DNA from: Cristatella mucedo
Lineage: Eukaryota > Bryozoa > Phylactolaemata > Cristatellidae
Direction of reading: 5' to 3'
Assembly (NCBI GenBank): GCA_009760855.2
Contig: WPIO01000020.1
Coordinates: 436,001-500,000 of the forward strand
DNA: 64,000 nucleotides
The notes beneath the pieces were generated by a model. The model worked only from the letters and a program-made list of their open reading frames with translations, was not told the origin of the DNA and did no database searches. The position numbers were made by a program, and so were the translations under genes. Each line of letters begins with the position of its first letter. Position 1 is the first letter of the stretch. Below are positions 1 to 11,920 of the stretch, piece after piece.

Positions 1-237
<237 letters not shown>

Positions 238-344
238 ACAATACGCTTTTGCGGTGCATCGTCGGATTGATCAGGAAATTAGGCATGGTGAAAAAATCTC
301 TGTAACCACAAAAATGCCACAGCGACAGCAACACGTTTGGTTAT

Positions 345-476
345 ATAGTTCCTTTGTATATCGCCCTAAGAGAACCAAATCTCTGTTCAGGTGCTTCACA
401 TATGCCTCAGGGCTCGAGCTCACGACCTCGGCCAGACCTTGGTCGGGGTGAGCACCTTAACTGCTGGACCAAAGCT
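345..476 (-). mobile_element. SINE B copy 1
   Basis: On the minus strand this reads: TTTGGTCCAGCAGTTAAGG (box A region), GCTCACCCCGACCAAGGTC, then box B (GAGGTCGTGAGCTCGAGCCC). The tail follows: GAAGCACCTGAACAGAGATT, then TTCTCTTAGGGCGATATAC. It matches the copies at 18,284 and 52,893. The tail pairs (AGAGA with TCTCT) as in the LINE family 1 3' hairpin. Boundaries are good to about 10 bases. Confidence 0.85.
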
Positions 477-1025
477 GCTGCTTCTGCTACAGCTACAGCT
501 ATCACTACCACCACTGCTCATGCTGCTCTTAATGCCACTGCTGCTGCTAATACCAGTACTAACTGGAACCATGACGAAAAAACCAGCTGTGATTGGTGTT
601 GCTTCTCTCAGCAAGTCTTGAGGGAGGCTGCAATGTGCACTGCACTGCAATGAGATGTCATTTGGAAGGTAGCAATCCAGCGACATCGAGAATCTCTCCC
701 AGCCATATTTTTTCACTGATCTCACTGTAGGCTCCCATCGAAGGGTCGTGTAACACACATAGTAACGTTCGCCGTTAAATTCCCTTCGTTGAGTCAGTAA
801 ATTATTTGTCATTGTTAAGATTCCGATGCCAGTGGTCCAGTTGTTTGCCTTGCTAACTGGCTTTGCTCGAATTACAAAAAGGGAGGCCACATGTACCTCA
901 AGCACACAAGCACCACTGTAGGTAGCAGAGGCACCGTGCTTGACTTTATCCTTCTTTTTATTAAGCTGGTTGAGTGCTGTGCTGATCTATCTCAGCCTAA
1001 GGGGAAGGCTGGCGATGCTCACAGG
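477..1025. other. No gene recognised; chance-length ORF on the minus strand
   Basis: The minus strand is open for about 188 codons from near position 986 into the SINE B at 345-476. The translation is serine-rich at its end, where it reads CTG/AGC-rich DNA. I do not recognise any family, and the length is near the chance maximum for this window. A pyrimidine-rich AG (CTCTGCTACCTACAG, minus strand, near 915) could act as a splice acceptor, so an exon is not excluded. Confidence that it codes is low. Confidence 0.2.
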
Positions 1026-1054
1026 CTGCAGCAGCAGCAGCAGCAGCAGCAGCT
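1026..1054. repeat. Short (CAG)n microsatellite
   Basis: About nine CAG units (CTG on the minus strand) lie in a region with other scattered CAG triplets. This is a simple repeat, and I see no coding context around it. Confidence 0.9.
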
Positions 1055-3679
1055 TCTATCTCTGCTGTAAGAGGAAGTGGGCAGCAGCTGCATGACCTGT
1101 GCACAGGAAGGAGAATCAATTAGCCGTGTGCAGGCAGGCAGGCAGCCAGCGACAGACAAGGAGGTAAGTACCATGCATTGCGAATAGTGCAAAGGTTGAA
1201 ACAAAGAAATTCATCGAACAGCAAGCCTGCTTAAACCACAGTGCAGAGTAACTTAAATCCGTGTAGCTGTCGTGACCTGGCACACCACCCTTAGTAGGCT
1301 ACCTGAGAAGCAGGCAGCAAACTGCTACTCAGGTCAATTTTAGTGGTAAACATGTGCATAGGTGCTACCAGGGTCTGCAGCAGCAGCATTATTGCTTCAG
1401 TCTGTCAGGTCATTGCACAGTTTTGCAATGGTGATTTGCATGTACTGACCTTCTTTAGCACTGGTGTTGAACTCGTTGACGACAGCACAGCTCACGGCAC
1501 CCCTCACGAATTGCCTCACGAGAAAAAAGTAGCTCCTCCTGGAAGCTGCTCTGAAGCTTCGGGTCTAAGTGCCAGCATAAGCACCGAGGTGCATCTTTGA
1601 ATGCAGCTTACCTAACCCAGTTTCCTGCACCACAAGATCTTGGTGGTCGCACAAGACTGAGCCGACAGGGCTGTTTGATTGGCCAGTATTGTTTCAAAGA
1701 TAGCCGAAACTTGACGTCTTGCTTCAAACTAACTTACTATTGTGACGGAAGACTACTGTGTTCACTACTGTGTTCAGGACTTTGTTTCATCGCAAACATG
1801 TAGCAGTACAGTCGAGGTAGTGAGCTAGCATTACCCACTCCTGAAATGAGCACACCAGTCTTGGCAGGAGGGTCGGTAAAAGTTGGCAGATTTTGTTCCC
1901 ACCGACTAAGCTCATACAGCATTCTCTGTATCTGAATCTGGATCATTGCAGCTACGACCGATGCCGACTTTTATCCAAGTGCCTGCCCAAGTAAGATGGT
2001 GGGCTGCACTGGGTCTATCATGAATAGGAGAATAATGTGCAGGTGCTTAGCAGCCATACATTCCCAGGACTCTAACTTTTACCAGGGAGATGATTCCGAC
2101 AGAGCCTAATAGGGTAGTCTATCAATCGCTTTTGTAACCTTTATGGTTTCTGATCATGTTTCTCTTTCACGGACAACAGGTTTGCGATGGCCCACAAGAG
2201 CCAAGCAGCACTCATAATAATACATTCTTAACATGGAAACATTTTCGATGACATTAATATCGATGGCCTGCTGCAAGGAAATTGCCATTGCTAAGAGTCG
2301 AGGTGGTTTGGCATCTGGAAAAACCTGGACAACCCATACTACGTCTGCTGCTTCTGCTCAGCCACAGAACAGCATTGAACATGCACTTGCTGTCTACTTG
2401 AACTGGGGAGCACAACATCAAATGAAAAGTATGCTTTTAATTCAATTCTAGATGGGCCTCCCACAATCTACCCGGCAAGCAGGCATTACATGCAACCCTG
2501 CTGTCTTTCATCCCAGCAAACTTGCCAAAGAACTTCTGATGTTACATAGCACATATAGGCTCTGAATTTATATTGAACATCCGAGGTAACCCGATCTCAT
2601 GATTGTGAGCACAATAATGTTAAAACTAGAGTAATTTTATTAGCAAATAGAAAAGGCATGACGACCAGGTATGCCAAGCCATCCAATGCAAGGTGCTTCT
2701 GGCTTGAGCCTACTATCGAACTCAAAAAGAGCTTCTCCATTAGCAAGCCTGGTATAGGTGATCCTGCCATGTGGGTATTGTGGGACTCCAGCAGCAATGG
2801 TCAGAGTATCCTAAGTTACTTCGTTTATCTAATGCATGATGCGTCATAGTGCAGTGAAATATGAATCGATGGAATTCATTAAGGAAATATCACCGTGGTT
2901 ACTTGATGATCATGATGACCATGCACTTTTTGTCCAATAGAAGACAAGTCTTGTGGCCAAGCGATCAGAATGATGCAAGACAATCATCGAGGATTTCATT
3001 CAAAACCGATCTCAAGAAGCATCTAGGTCAATCACGAGACCATTAATCCTGAGTTTACTAAAAACGTCCTCATTCAGAGAAGTATGTTAGGCTAGATGTA
3101 CCACAACTAGCATGTTTGTGCTGCTACTTAGCAACCACTGAGCCTCCACTGCCACAGCTGGGGCTTGCCCGGCTTTTAGCCCCTTCAACCAGAAGCTGAC
3201 ACGAAAGTGTTGTACTGTAAGAATGTCCCCTTTAGCCTCCAAGCCAGTTAGCCCCCTCCTGTGGCTACCGGGCTTTCAGGGAGGCCAGGCCTAGCACAGC
3301 AGCTCCTGTGGCTTGCTAGGCCACGTGGCTTCAGGGAGCAGCAGCATCTTCGAGCCTGTTTCCACAGAGAGGGGTAACTCTTTTAAGAGTATTTTTTTTA
3401 GCCTTCGAAACAATGGCGCTGATGGATGGCTTGCCTTTCGCATGTATATTTAGGATCACTCTCCACACAGCAATGATGGTTTTTAAAGCAGCGATTGCAT
3501 CCTCAGAGGGCTGACGGGAAACTCTTTTAAAAATATCTAAAGAGGCAGCCCAGATTTAGTGAAGAAGGCACACAGCTTCACGGCTTGAGGCTCTCTAAAG
3601 AAAAGCAGAGACAACACTAAAGAGGCCTGCCGAGGGGCGTGCAATATGTCCATCCCTATAAAGGTTAAAGTTCAAGTTG
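1055..3679. other. Unassigned sequence, no gene seen
   Basis: There is no ORF above about 85 codons, no recognisable repeat family and no RNA gene here. Near 3,240-3,350 there is an imperfect two-copy block built on CTCCTGTGGCT...CAGGGAG, about 60 bases apart. The rest looks like neutral intergenic or intronic DNA. Confidence 0.5.
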
Positions 3680-3838
3680 GCTGATTTAAGAGCCTCATTT
3701 AAGTAGTGGCAGAAGAGCCTTAACTGCTATCACTACTGCTTACAGAGGCCAATGCAGAATTACCTCCAGCAGGACTCGATTCTACCGCCTCATTCGCGAA
3801 GAGTGAGCATGTTAACCCTGGGCTATGACCCAGGTTAT
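3680..3838 (-). mobile_element. SINE A copy 2
   Basis: On the plus strand this starts with the reversed tail (GCTGATTTAAGAGCCTCATT), then AGAAGAGCCTTAACTGCTATC and TACTGCTTACAGAGGCCAAT. The decayed tRNA part (CAGGACTCGATTCTACCGCC ... GTGAGCATGTTAACCCTGGG) follows. The order matches the copies at 7,088 and 15,045. It is heavily diverged. Confidence 0.75.
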
Positions 3839-5658
3839 TCCACAAAGCCCCAAGAATTAAGTGGCAAAGTTATGCAAGAGAGTTTGCGAAAGAGCAGCCA
3901 AGGCCACAGCCGCAGTGCGCACACGGTAGCCAAGAGCATCCAGCAGAGGATTTACCTTGCAGCACATGCTCAATAAGGCGAAAAGCAAGCACGACCCTAC
4001 GGGCATTCCTCCTCGAAGCAAGCCGCTCAAGGCTCTTACCTTTCAGGACGTATACCTCACGGTTGCTCTTGCCCAGCCCTACGGTGCAGTCAAACGAGCT
4101 TCAGCTACATCAAGCTGCTCCAGCCCCATTTAAGCAAAGTGCACCAACAACATCACTTCCTGTTGACGATCTACACATTGTTCGTACTATCTCATTGGTA
4201 CGTATATAACAAACTCTGCCAGCCAATATTAATCACGATTTCTGCATCCATGCGCCATGCGTTTATCCCATAGAAAAGATAAAGCAGTGTCCAACAGCTG
4301 CGAGATCTCTTGCAACCAGACAGGCACCCAGCTCCAACAGGATTAACAGCACTTGGAAGTAAGCACAGCCACTCTCGGAGCGATGAGCTGAGAGTGTAGG
4401 CAAACATTTATCTCGTGACATCCAACCTCTGCTGCTAGTTCATGGTTGAGCCCATCCGACAAATTTCTGGCAATGAGCCTGGGTGGATTTGTGCCCTTGC
4501 ATTTCTGTCAAGAAAGGCCAAGCCTGCCACTGCTCGGCCGCGTCCCTCTTTTGGGCTTCTTGATTGGTCGTATCCTTTTCCTCGTCTGCCACTCTGTCTG
4601 CTAACCTAACGAAAACCGAGTGTTCAAAAGAGGACTCCTATGAGCTATGTCAGATTTATTTATTTATTAAGCTGGATTGCGCGGCCCGAGAAAGGGCTGG
4701 TGAGGAGGATGAACCTTTTCAGCCTCCTCTACCGATCTGGATAAGAGCAAGGTTTAGCACCTTAGCAGACGTTTCTGGCTACTCCCATGTTATCGTTAAC
4801 TATTTGAAAAGCTCCCTTTGCAGAATATGAAAAGTGCCTTGAATCAATTTAGTTCTCTTGGGGTACTGCATAGCTGTGTTGCCGCTGTTATTATTATTAT
4901 TATATTATTAGTCTCAGTCTACGTTATTGTTTACGCGGTAGCCGAATGGGAATTGCTGCCATACTCAGAATTTAGCAAATAGCCAGTGGCTGGAGGGGAT
5001 GGAGGGTAGGGGACCTCTTTTAGGGTATGCCACAGGCTGGGGAGTTGGCATAGGGTAGGGGGAGGGTGGCTGCAAGCCGTCAGTCACATTGGTCTGTCTC
5101 TGAGTGATATCATGGACAATCATCATTAAGTAAACACCAAGGTGTAGATTATGAGAGACATTACAGCACAACTTATTGTTACAAACACGGTGTAAAGTCT
5201 TCCAGGTACTGACAGAATTGGGCCACAAGCACAGCGTTCATGACAGTCTGCTAGTCCCCGGGGAAGCGAAAGCAACACCGGTGTCCCTATCAGCCTCGGA
5301 TCCGAAGCTAGCGATAGCGCTGATAAGTCTTTCTGAGAGCGGGTTACACACTTTCAGAACCAGCCATGGCGTATGCAAACTCGTGTACGGCTGCCAAACC
5401 ATGGATGACCACGTAACCAGTCCCACACTATTGACACTCAGGAACAGCAAATAATTAATCTCGGCGATCAAAATATGGCTGAGTTAGCCTGCAACCGTTT
5501 CACCTCACAACCATATGGGTGCACTGCAAAAATGCACAGTAAGACAGCTGACTTTAAGTCTAGATGGCCACGGGAAGCAGGAAGCTTACGCACTGGCACT
5601 ATCTGACTACTCAAAACTCAGTGCACTCAGAGCCCACCACTCGGCTCACAGCAAGCTT
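3839..5658. other. Unassigned sequence, no gene seen
   Basis: There are only short chance ORFs (no more than about 92 codons) with no recognisable domain. A small imperfect TTA run lies near 4,888-4,905 and a G-rich, TAGGG-containing stretch near 5,000-5,070. I see no RNA gene and no transposon termini. Confidence 0.5.
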
Positions 5659-5695
<37 letters not shown>

Positions 5696-5845
5696 TACTT
5701 GATAAAGCGCCCTCAGAGAACTTAATCTCTTTCGAGGCACTTTACATTTGCTGCAAAGGGAAATGCAATTGAATGGTAAGTAAAATCATGCTTGAAAAAC
5801 AAACAAAATGAATAACACGGTTAGCTTTCCCAGTTACTTGACAGA
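5659..5845 (-). mobile_element. LINE family 1, 5'-truncated 3' tail
   Basis: It opens on the plus strand with (AAT)n at 5,660-5,694, then GATAAAGCGCCCTCAGAGAA, AATCTCTTTCGAGGCACTTT and ACATTTGCTGCAAAGGGAAA. This is the 3' end of the family on the minus strand, whose long copy is at 37,795-38,625. Only the last ~190 bases survive, as expected from abortive target-primed reverse transcription. Confidence 0.88.
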
Positions 5846-6404
5846 GAAGCCTGCTTATGACGGAAGAGCCCATTTTTGCTCCGACTTTAGCCTGGCTGAG
5901 CAGCCAGACTAGATAGTGCACGAGCAACCAGCAGCGGGGTGGGGCCCAAAGCAGTGCAGTTTTTCACCTTGGTTCAAGTTACTTTGTACTGACGCTTCCT
6001 GACAACGGCCGCTCTATTCGTGCAGCAGGGGCAAAAGCAGCAACAGATTGCAAAACGTTAACCAGCATAAGCCACCAGGTGTGGACGACCGTTTTGGGAT
6101 GGCCACCCCCTGCAGCCCCACCCGTGCTAGCACACACAGAAGAAATGGCCCCGAGGTGACAGGGACAAGCATAATGGCAAGACCATCTTAGCTCGATTGT
6201 AACGAAACCGACAAAGGGCACCGAATGGCTAAATTGAACCGAGATAAGAGGACGATCTGCTGACATGACCAGCAGCCATACTGCCAAAGCACTGTGCAAA
6301 TACATTAGCTGGATGCTCAACGTGCCGAAAGAGTAGGGCTCAACAAACACTTATAACAGCGCTGGCCGCCAGGCAGGGGGGAACTGAATTCTATCAACAG
6401 CCAG
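5846..6404. other. Unassigned sequence, no gene seen
   Basis: There is a 123-codon open frame on the minus strand (5,979-6,350) with no recognisable motif and no supporting context. I do not call it a gene. Confidence 0.4.
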
Positions 6405-6893
6405 GGCTATTTTTGCCTGCCAACGGTCAGGCCAAGAAAGTCTGGCTGTACACAACAAAGCTCATCGAAATGGTCGGGTCTGAACAAGTCACAAGTCCTA
6501 GTGTAGTGCATACTTGGCTGGCAGTAGGATTTAAAGACCGTTGACGACCGAAGCTTTAGCTCTGCAGGTCCTAGACTGTGGAGCTCGCTTCCACAATTCC
6601 TAGGCAACGACAACTACTCTCCTACTGCCGACTATGGCTCATCCTTTTCAGCGGTCCTGAACTTCTACTTCTATGCTACTCACTACCTCAACTGCTCTCC
6701 TGACTCTGCTATGCTTCCCACCTTCTCTTTGTTGCGTGAGACGAAGTCTGTTGGCTACCGAATGCGTACCGAAAGCCGCTTAGGCTGTGAGTGCGCTATA
6801 CAAAACTCTCCTGCGTAACACCCACATGGTCTTTATGACTTTGTGGAGTTACAGACGGAGATACATTACATTATATTACATTACATTACATTA
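6405..6893 (+). mobile_element. LINE family 3, 3' end with (ATTAC)n tail
   Basis: The plus-strand translation near 6,550-6,815 reads GPRLWSSLPQFLGN, ..., LNCSPDSAMLPTFSLLRETK, ..., ESRLGCECAIQNSPA, then a stop. The GPRLWxSLP motif is the standard C-terminus of many LINE reverse-transcriptase proteins. The untranslated tail ends in ACATTACATT-type pentamers at 6,862-6,893. The same protein tail recurs at 11,228, 27,770, 29,105 and 61,450, so this is a dispersed family. All upstream domains are missing. Confidence 0.85.
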
Positions 6894-7087
6894 GATAATG
6901 TAAAAGTGACATTGCAGAGGGCAACGAACGTTGAAAAGTGGGCTGCCGTCGGTGGCATTGCATACAATGGAGGTTTCTTTTTTAAAGCAGCAATAACAAT
7001 AGGTTCTCTTCAGCCATACTGTTGCCATTCAGTTACCTTGGCAACCAAGATTGCCTGCCCCGGCCGGCTCCTATAGAAAATACCTTA
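6894..7087. other. Unassigned sequence
   Basis: There is no gene. The stretch TTTTTTAAAGCAGCAATAAC resembles one near 3,480, also just upstream of a SINE A tail. A larger repeat may therefore contain both. Confidence 0.35.
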
Positions 7088-7250
7088 GCTGATTTAACAG
7101 CCTCATTTGTATAGCAGCAGAAGAGCCTTAACGGCCATCATTACTGCTTGCAGTTGGCAATAAAGAATCGCCCAACTGCAGGACTCGAACCCACGACCAC
7201 ACTCGTGAAGAGTGAGCACCTTGCCTCCTGGCCTATCACGGCCCAGTAAA
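7088..7250 (-). mobile_element. SINE A copy 3
   Basis: On the plus strand: AGCTGATTTAACAGCCTCAT, TATAGCAGCAGAAGAGCCTT, TACTGCTTGCAGTTGGCAAT, AAAGAATCGCCCAACTGCAG, then GACTCGAACCCACGACC (box B reversed) and TGCCTCCTGGCCTATCACGG (box A side). This is one of the cleanest copies and defines the family order: tRNA head, GGGCGATTCTTTATTG, central body, AATGAGGCTGTTAAATCAGC tail. Confidence 0.85.
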
Positions 7251-7832
7251 CAGTGAAGCAACCGACCAGTTAGCTCGACCTGTAGCTCATGTCACATCCG
7301 GCTAGGCTCCGAGCAAGTAGGCACACAGCTGTAAAATGGGCATACCGTGCCATTTGCCAGGTTTTCCTTTTTGTGTACCTGAATCAGCAGCACTAAGCAG
7401 GGACACACTAAGGATGAGGATGAGGGTGAGCGCACACCGAGCGGACGTGAACACGAACAAACACCTTGGCACGAGCGTGCATGGCATGCTCAAAAAAAAG
7501 GAGAAAATGGACACAAACAAACAGACAAACAAACTTACTCAGCAAACCAACAATCCACGGCAGGCAGTGGTGGTGCTTGGTAAGCGCTTTCTGGTAGCTC
7601 ACTTCGGTACAGCAAAAATTTGCCTGAATGCAATTTCACAAGGTTCGCAGAGTCACGAATTATTTTTGGACATTTCAGAGCCTAGGCTTCCTGGCCTGTG
7701 TGCTGCCACCATACTACGTGTTACCTTGAACACCTTTTGACAGTGGTGCAATTAGGTCCAGGCATCGAGGAGGAGACGTGACTATTACAAGATTACTGTA
7801 TCTGGTCTGAACTGCAGATGTGTGTGTACGTT

Positions 7833-7931
7833 CTGGTGTGTGTGTGTGTGTGTGTGTGTGTGTAGTAAGAGTTGCGTATGTACGTTCTGGTGCGTGTGTG
7901 TGTGTGTGTGTCTGTGTGTGTGTGTGTGAGT
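7833..7931. repeat. Two (GT)n microsatellite runs in a duplicated ~60-base block
   Basis: Two GT runs (about 7,833-7,862 and 7,893-7,929) are each preceded by GTACGTTCTGGTG and followed by a GTAGTAAGA-type segment. The whole ~60-base block is thus tandemly duplicated with its microsatellite. Confidence 0.9.
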
Positions 7932-7994
7932 AGTAAGAATTCTTGTAGATTTCCGGATTTCTAATTTTTTCCAGAGTGTAAGCGTAAAGTGTAT

Positions 7995-8135
7995 AGGTCC
8001 GCTGATTCAACAGCCTCATTTATATAGCAGCAGACAATTATCAGTGGTAATCACTTCCCTTGCTGTGGGCAATAACGGATTCCTGCTGAAGGACTCAAAC
8101 CCACGAACTTGGTCGCACAGTACGACCGAACGGAT
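7995..8135 (-). mobile_element. SINE A copy 4, decayed
   Basis: On the plus strand: CCGCTGATTCAACAGCCTCA, TTTATATAGCAGCAGACAAT, GCTGTGGGCAATAACGGATT, CCTGCTGAAGGACTCAAACC, CACGAACTTGG. The order is that of SINE A read in reverse, with a small internal deletion relative to 7,088. Confidence 0.75.
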
Positions 8136-9899
8136 TCAAGAGAAGGAACGAGATGTTGGATTTATGACTTGCTCAAAATCCAGTCTGATTGCTGACGTGC
8201 AGAAGAGTAGAATGAAGCTCACTCCCTTTTATCGCACCTATGATTAATTCAACTAGGCGAGATGTGGACTCCTTACTGGCTTTGCAGTAGAAGGTTGCAA
8301 CACGATTAGAGTGTTTACAAGGGTAAGAGGTGGATGTACTACCCATTCTACCATTAGTCAGCACACTTGAATTCCTGACTGAAGTAAATGGACACTCAAT
8401 GCTGACAATCAGAAGCAAAATAACACTAGCCTATTAGGACTGTGCCTGTATTGTCGTTGACTGCTTTGGTGTCTGCTTGGAAGCACTAGCTGCACGTCCA
8501 CACGATTCCCAGGGAAATGCCATCTGCTCAACTGATTTTATTCACAGCGAGCCCATTTCCATATTGGAGGTCATTACCCGTGTCTTTCTTTAATCATGTG
8601 CGCCTTGCGAGCTTACTTGTGCATCATTCAGCACATTTCACTAGCCAGAGATCCTACTGGCCGATTGACCCGAATCTCGGTCTTTCGTACTTGTTTTTGT
8701 TGCTTTCCTAAGCATGATACCTTGCATGTAATTAATTTTTGCTTATTTCTGTCTTGCAGTGAGTTGTTAAGTGCATTAATAAAGATTTGGTTCACTTAGC
8801 GTGCCATTCAGACGACTTATTACTTTAATTATTATAACGAGCTCTGGACTGTTAATCGAAACTTTTGACCAAGCAGCCTAGCTGAAATTGCCAAAACCAG
8901 TTTCCACCAACAGAGACAGAATATGACACAGGCTTTGGCTGAAACCACGGACAATAACTTTTGACATGCCTGCTAACAGGCTTTTGATGAATGACAAAGG
9001 AAAAAGCGTGCAGATCATTATGAAACTGATGTAAGAATCAAATGCTGTCTAGTTGGCTCAATTGCATGCTGAACATGAAGCCGGTCGGCACATAGGTTTA
9101 AGAATAGCAGAGAAGACACCTTGGCCTAGCTTGAACTAGCCAATCGTAAGGGGGGGCTGAGGGGACATTATGAGGTCAAACCATGAAGGTCATCCCTTCC
9201 ATTGCCTTTTCAAAGATGGACCAGGGCCCGCTATCCTTTTTTTTGGTGTCCATTTGGCAGACCATTTTAGGCAGAACCTGGATGGTAAACATGGCTGACT
9301 CTCAACGGCATAATAACCATCTAATAAACATACTGAAACTGCTTTAGCTAAGAAGGCACTTGAATTTTATACAGCTTCAAACTACTGTAAGTTAATATTA
9401 AGGACTATTTTCGACAGCCATCTGGGTATAGTAACGCAGTCTAGAAGACAGCAAGGACCGGACAAAGCCAGAAATATCCATCTGACAAAAGCTCAGCACA
9501 ACTGGCCGACAAAAGCGCAAATAACCTCACTGGCAGAGATGAAGCGATGCCAACAGAAAAGAGGATCTCGCTCCAAATTTTTCAAAAAGAAGTAGCAATG
9601 AGAGGGCAAGTTGAAATACATACATCCACTTGAGGAGCTAGCACAGGGCTAGCACCAAGGAAAGAAGAGAGAAGGGCACACAGACGACGAAAGAGGGCAT
9701 CAGAGCGTCCAGAAAAAGATATGTTGCTCACAGTCTGGCAGGACGTGCCATCATGGTAAGCAGTGGTCATCGCGATTCCGTTGCTGGTGATAACATCGGC
9801 AGAAATGCTGGCATTTTTGGCAGCAGCGAGACATTGAGTGAGACCAGGATGGCTCGGACAAGATCGGAATGAATGAGTATCGATGGCACGGCTGGCTGG

Positions 9900-9903
<4 letters not shown>
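8136..9903. other. Unassigned sequence with possible LINE family 2 remnant
   Basis: No gene is seen. Positions 8,715-8,800 (TTGCATGTAATTAATTTTTG ... TTGCAGTGAGTTGTTAAGTG ... AATAAAGATTTGGTTC) resemble a decayed plus-strand LINE tail also visible near 25,550-25,640. The remainder shows only short chance ORFs. Confidence 0.35.

Positions 9904-9990
<87 letters not shown>
9904..9990. repeat. (CAG)29 uninterrupted trinucleotide repeat
   Basis: There are exactly 29 consecutive CAG units with no interruption, flanked on the left by a short GGCT tandem. Plus-strand frames read poly-Gln, poly-Ala or poly-Ser and the minus strand poly-Cys, poly-Leu or poly-Ala. None of the frames continues into a recognisable protein, so a coding polyQ tract is not supported. 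Confidence 0.97.
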
Positions 9991-9991
<1 letters not shown>

Positions 9992-11227
9992 CTCGGCTCT
10001 TGGTGACCAACGTGTGCCGAGCCTGCTGCTGCCAGCCAGCTGCGTCCAGCCGGCTCAGTTCGGTTGCCTGCTCCCAGGCCAGCAGAGTGAGCTGAGCCTC
10101 ATCAAATGCACTACTGCTGGGCTCCAGCCGATCGCCTTTGATCCTTATGCAACGGCTTCCTCTTCACCTGCTTCGGCTCAGTTGCATCATAAATAGTGGT
10201 CAGGAATATTGGTGTGGGGAATTTCGCCAAGGTGTCGCTTTGGCCGGCTGCTGCCGAGGCTAATCACCGAGGCAGGCTGGTGGGTGGGGGGGGGGGGGGC
10301 TGCAGGGCAGGACGTTATTTCCTCTCCTGGCTTGGTCGGTCAGACAAAAGCCATTACATGGCAGCCTCTCGTTACAGCCGACCGGCTCGAGCGTCACGTG
10401 CCCTTTGGCTGTGGACATTACCGGGCAGCCGCCGAGAGGGGGCAGCCGTTTCGAAGACAGTGATGGCCGAGTGGCAACAGGTCTGACACTTCAGCAGCAA
10501 ATGCCAAGTGTTGACTTAAAAGTGTGAACCCGTGTAGTGCACACAGTTGAAAGACCGGTCGAGGCGTAATTGCTCGGAGAGCACTTGGGCCGGCAGCGCT
10601 GCTCCTTCGTGAAGAGGCACAACTGGCTGCAGCAGCTCCTGTTCGGCCTTGCTCCTTGCTCAAGAGGTCGTGCATGGGACAATGCGCTCAGCTATGGAGA
10701 ACAGCGTGTCTCCGACCAACAACGCCACTCGATGGCCTTGCAGTGGCCCGCAAGTCGTGTGCAAAGAGACACGAGTGCCTGGCTGCCGACGCAAGAGTGC
10801 CAAGACTGGTTCTGTCAGAACTAGCTGGCTGGCTGGCTTGCCTAACGTTCTCTTCTATGGCTTCCTTGACGACATCCAAGTGCCGGCATGTGCTCGATGC
10901 TCGAGCAGGGTCTTCTTTTAAATCAATGAGGAAAGGCGTACGAGAGAAATAGCAGAGCCAACGTCTGTCTCACGACCGACCGAAAACGATCGTGCACACG
11001 CACACTCTGGGATGACTAGATCAGTTCTCAAAGAAACCAATGCTTTACCGATTGTGGCAACAGAAGCTACGTGTCACTCGCGATACTTAACTTGAAGGCA
11101 TTTCTATTGTCCTATACCCGATAAGGAATTCGAAAGTATTACATAAAATTGAGGCCCCGAGTATTTATTTTTTCCTTCTAATTTACACCCTGCATTGCAG
11201 CACTACATAGATCTGCTTCCGACTCTA
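9991..11227. other. GC-rich unassigned region with a poly-G run
   Basis: The stretch from 9,991 to about 10,900 is GC-rich and rich in CTGC/GCAGC and GGCT motifs. A poly-G run of about 13-14 bases lies near 10,280-10,300. Overlapping ORFs of 63-107 codons occur in most frames, which is expected in stop-poor GC-rich DNA. I see no conserved domain and make no gene call. Confidence 0.4.
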
Positions 11228-11785
11228 ATAAACGGAATTTAGCTCCATCTGTAATAACTTCACAAAGCCACAGCAAAGATGCAAAGAGTTTCAATAGCAC
11301 ACTCAAAGCCTAAGCGACTTTCGGCACGCTTGCGGTAGCCAACATCCCACGAAACAAAGAGAAAGTGAGAAGCATAGCTAAGTCAGGAAGGCAGCCGAGG
11401 TGGTGAGCAGTATGGAAGAAGCAGCTCAGGATGAGTGGAGAAGATGGGCCACAGTTAGCAGCAGGAGAATTGAGATCGCTGAGTAAGAATTGTGGAAGTG
11501 AGTTCCACAGTCTAGGCCATGAAGACCACAAGTTTCTGTGGCCATCAGTCTTTATGCATAGGAATGAAACAGCAAATTTAATGTCGGTAGAAGCCCTACG
11601 GGCACGAGGAGGCTGGAACTGATGAATCAGCTCTGTTAGGTATACAGGAGCCAAGCCATGGCAGGCCTTGTGGATCAGCATAAGAACTTTACTCTATATC
11701 CGTTGATCAACCAAGAGCCATGGAAACTCCTTCAGCAAAGGGGACACGTGGCTGAACCTCTGGGATTTGTTACTAGCCTTTCAGC
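11228..11785 (-). mobile_element. LINE family 3, 3' portion
   Basis: A minus-strand frame (11,681 to 11,310) reads HKACHGLAPVYLTELIHQFQ, ..., RLWNSLPQFLLSD, ..., PDLAMLLTFSLFRGMLATAS. The GLAPxYLxELI and RLWNSLP motifs are typical of LINE reverse-transcriptase C-terminal regions. This copy keeps more of the C-terminal domain than the one at 6,405. It is 5'-truncated at about 11,785. Confidence 0.88.
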
Positions 11786-11831
11786 CATATTCATCATCAG
11801 ATGAGTAGGCCTAACGGCTTTCTCACTCTCG

Positions 11832-11833
<2 letters not shown>

Positions 11834-11883
<50 letters not shown>

Positions 11884-11920
11884 TCTCTCTCTCTCTCTCT
11901 ATCTCTATCTCTCTCTTTTC
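11834..11920. repeat. (CT)n microsatellite
   Basis: This is a near-pure CT run followed by CT/ATCT variation. Leucine/serine-alternating ORFs across it are artefacts. Confidence 0.95.

Noticed and set aside
420-986. Minus-strand frame open for about 188 codons
   Set aside because: Looked protein-like at first, but the length is near the chance maximum for 64 kb, the end lies in a SINE, and I recognise no motif. Kept only as a note.
9582-10196. Poly-Gln, poly-Ala and poly-Cys ORFs around the CAG repeat
   Set aside because: All frames are open through a pure trinucleotide run. The flanking residues show no recognisable protein.
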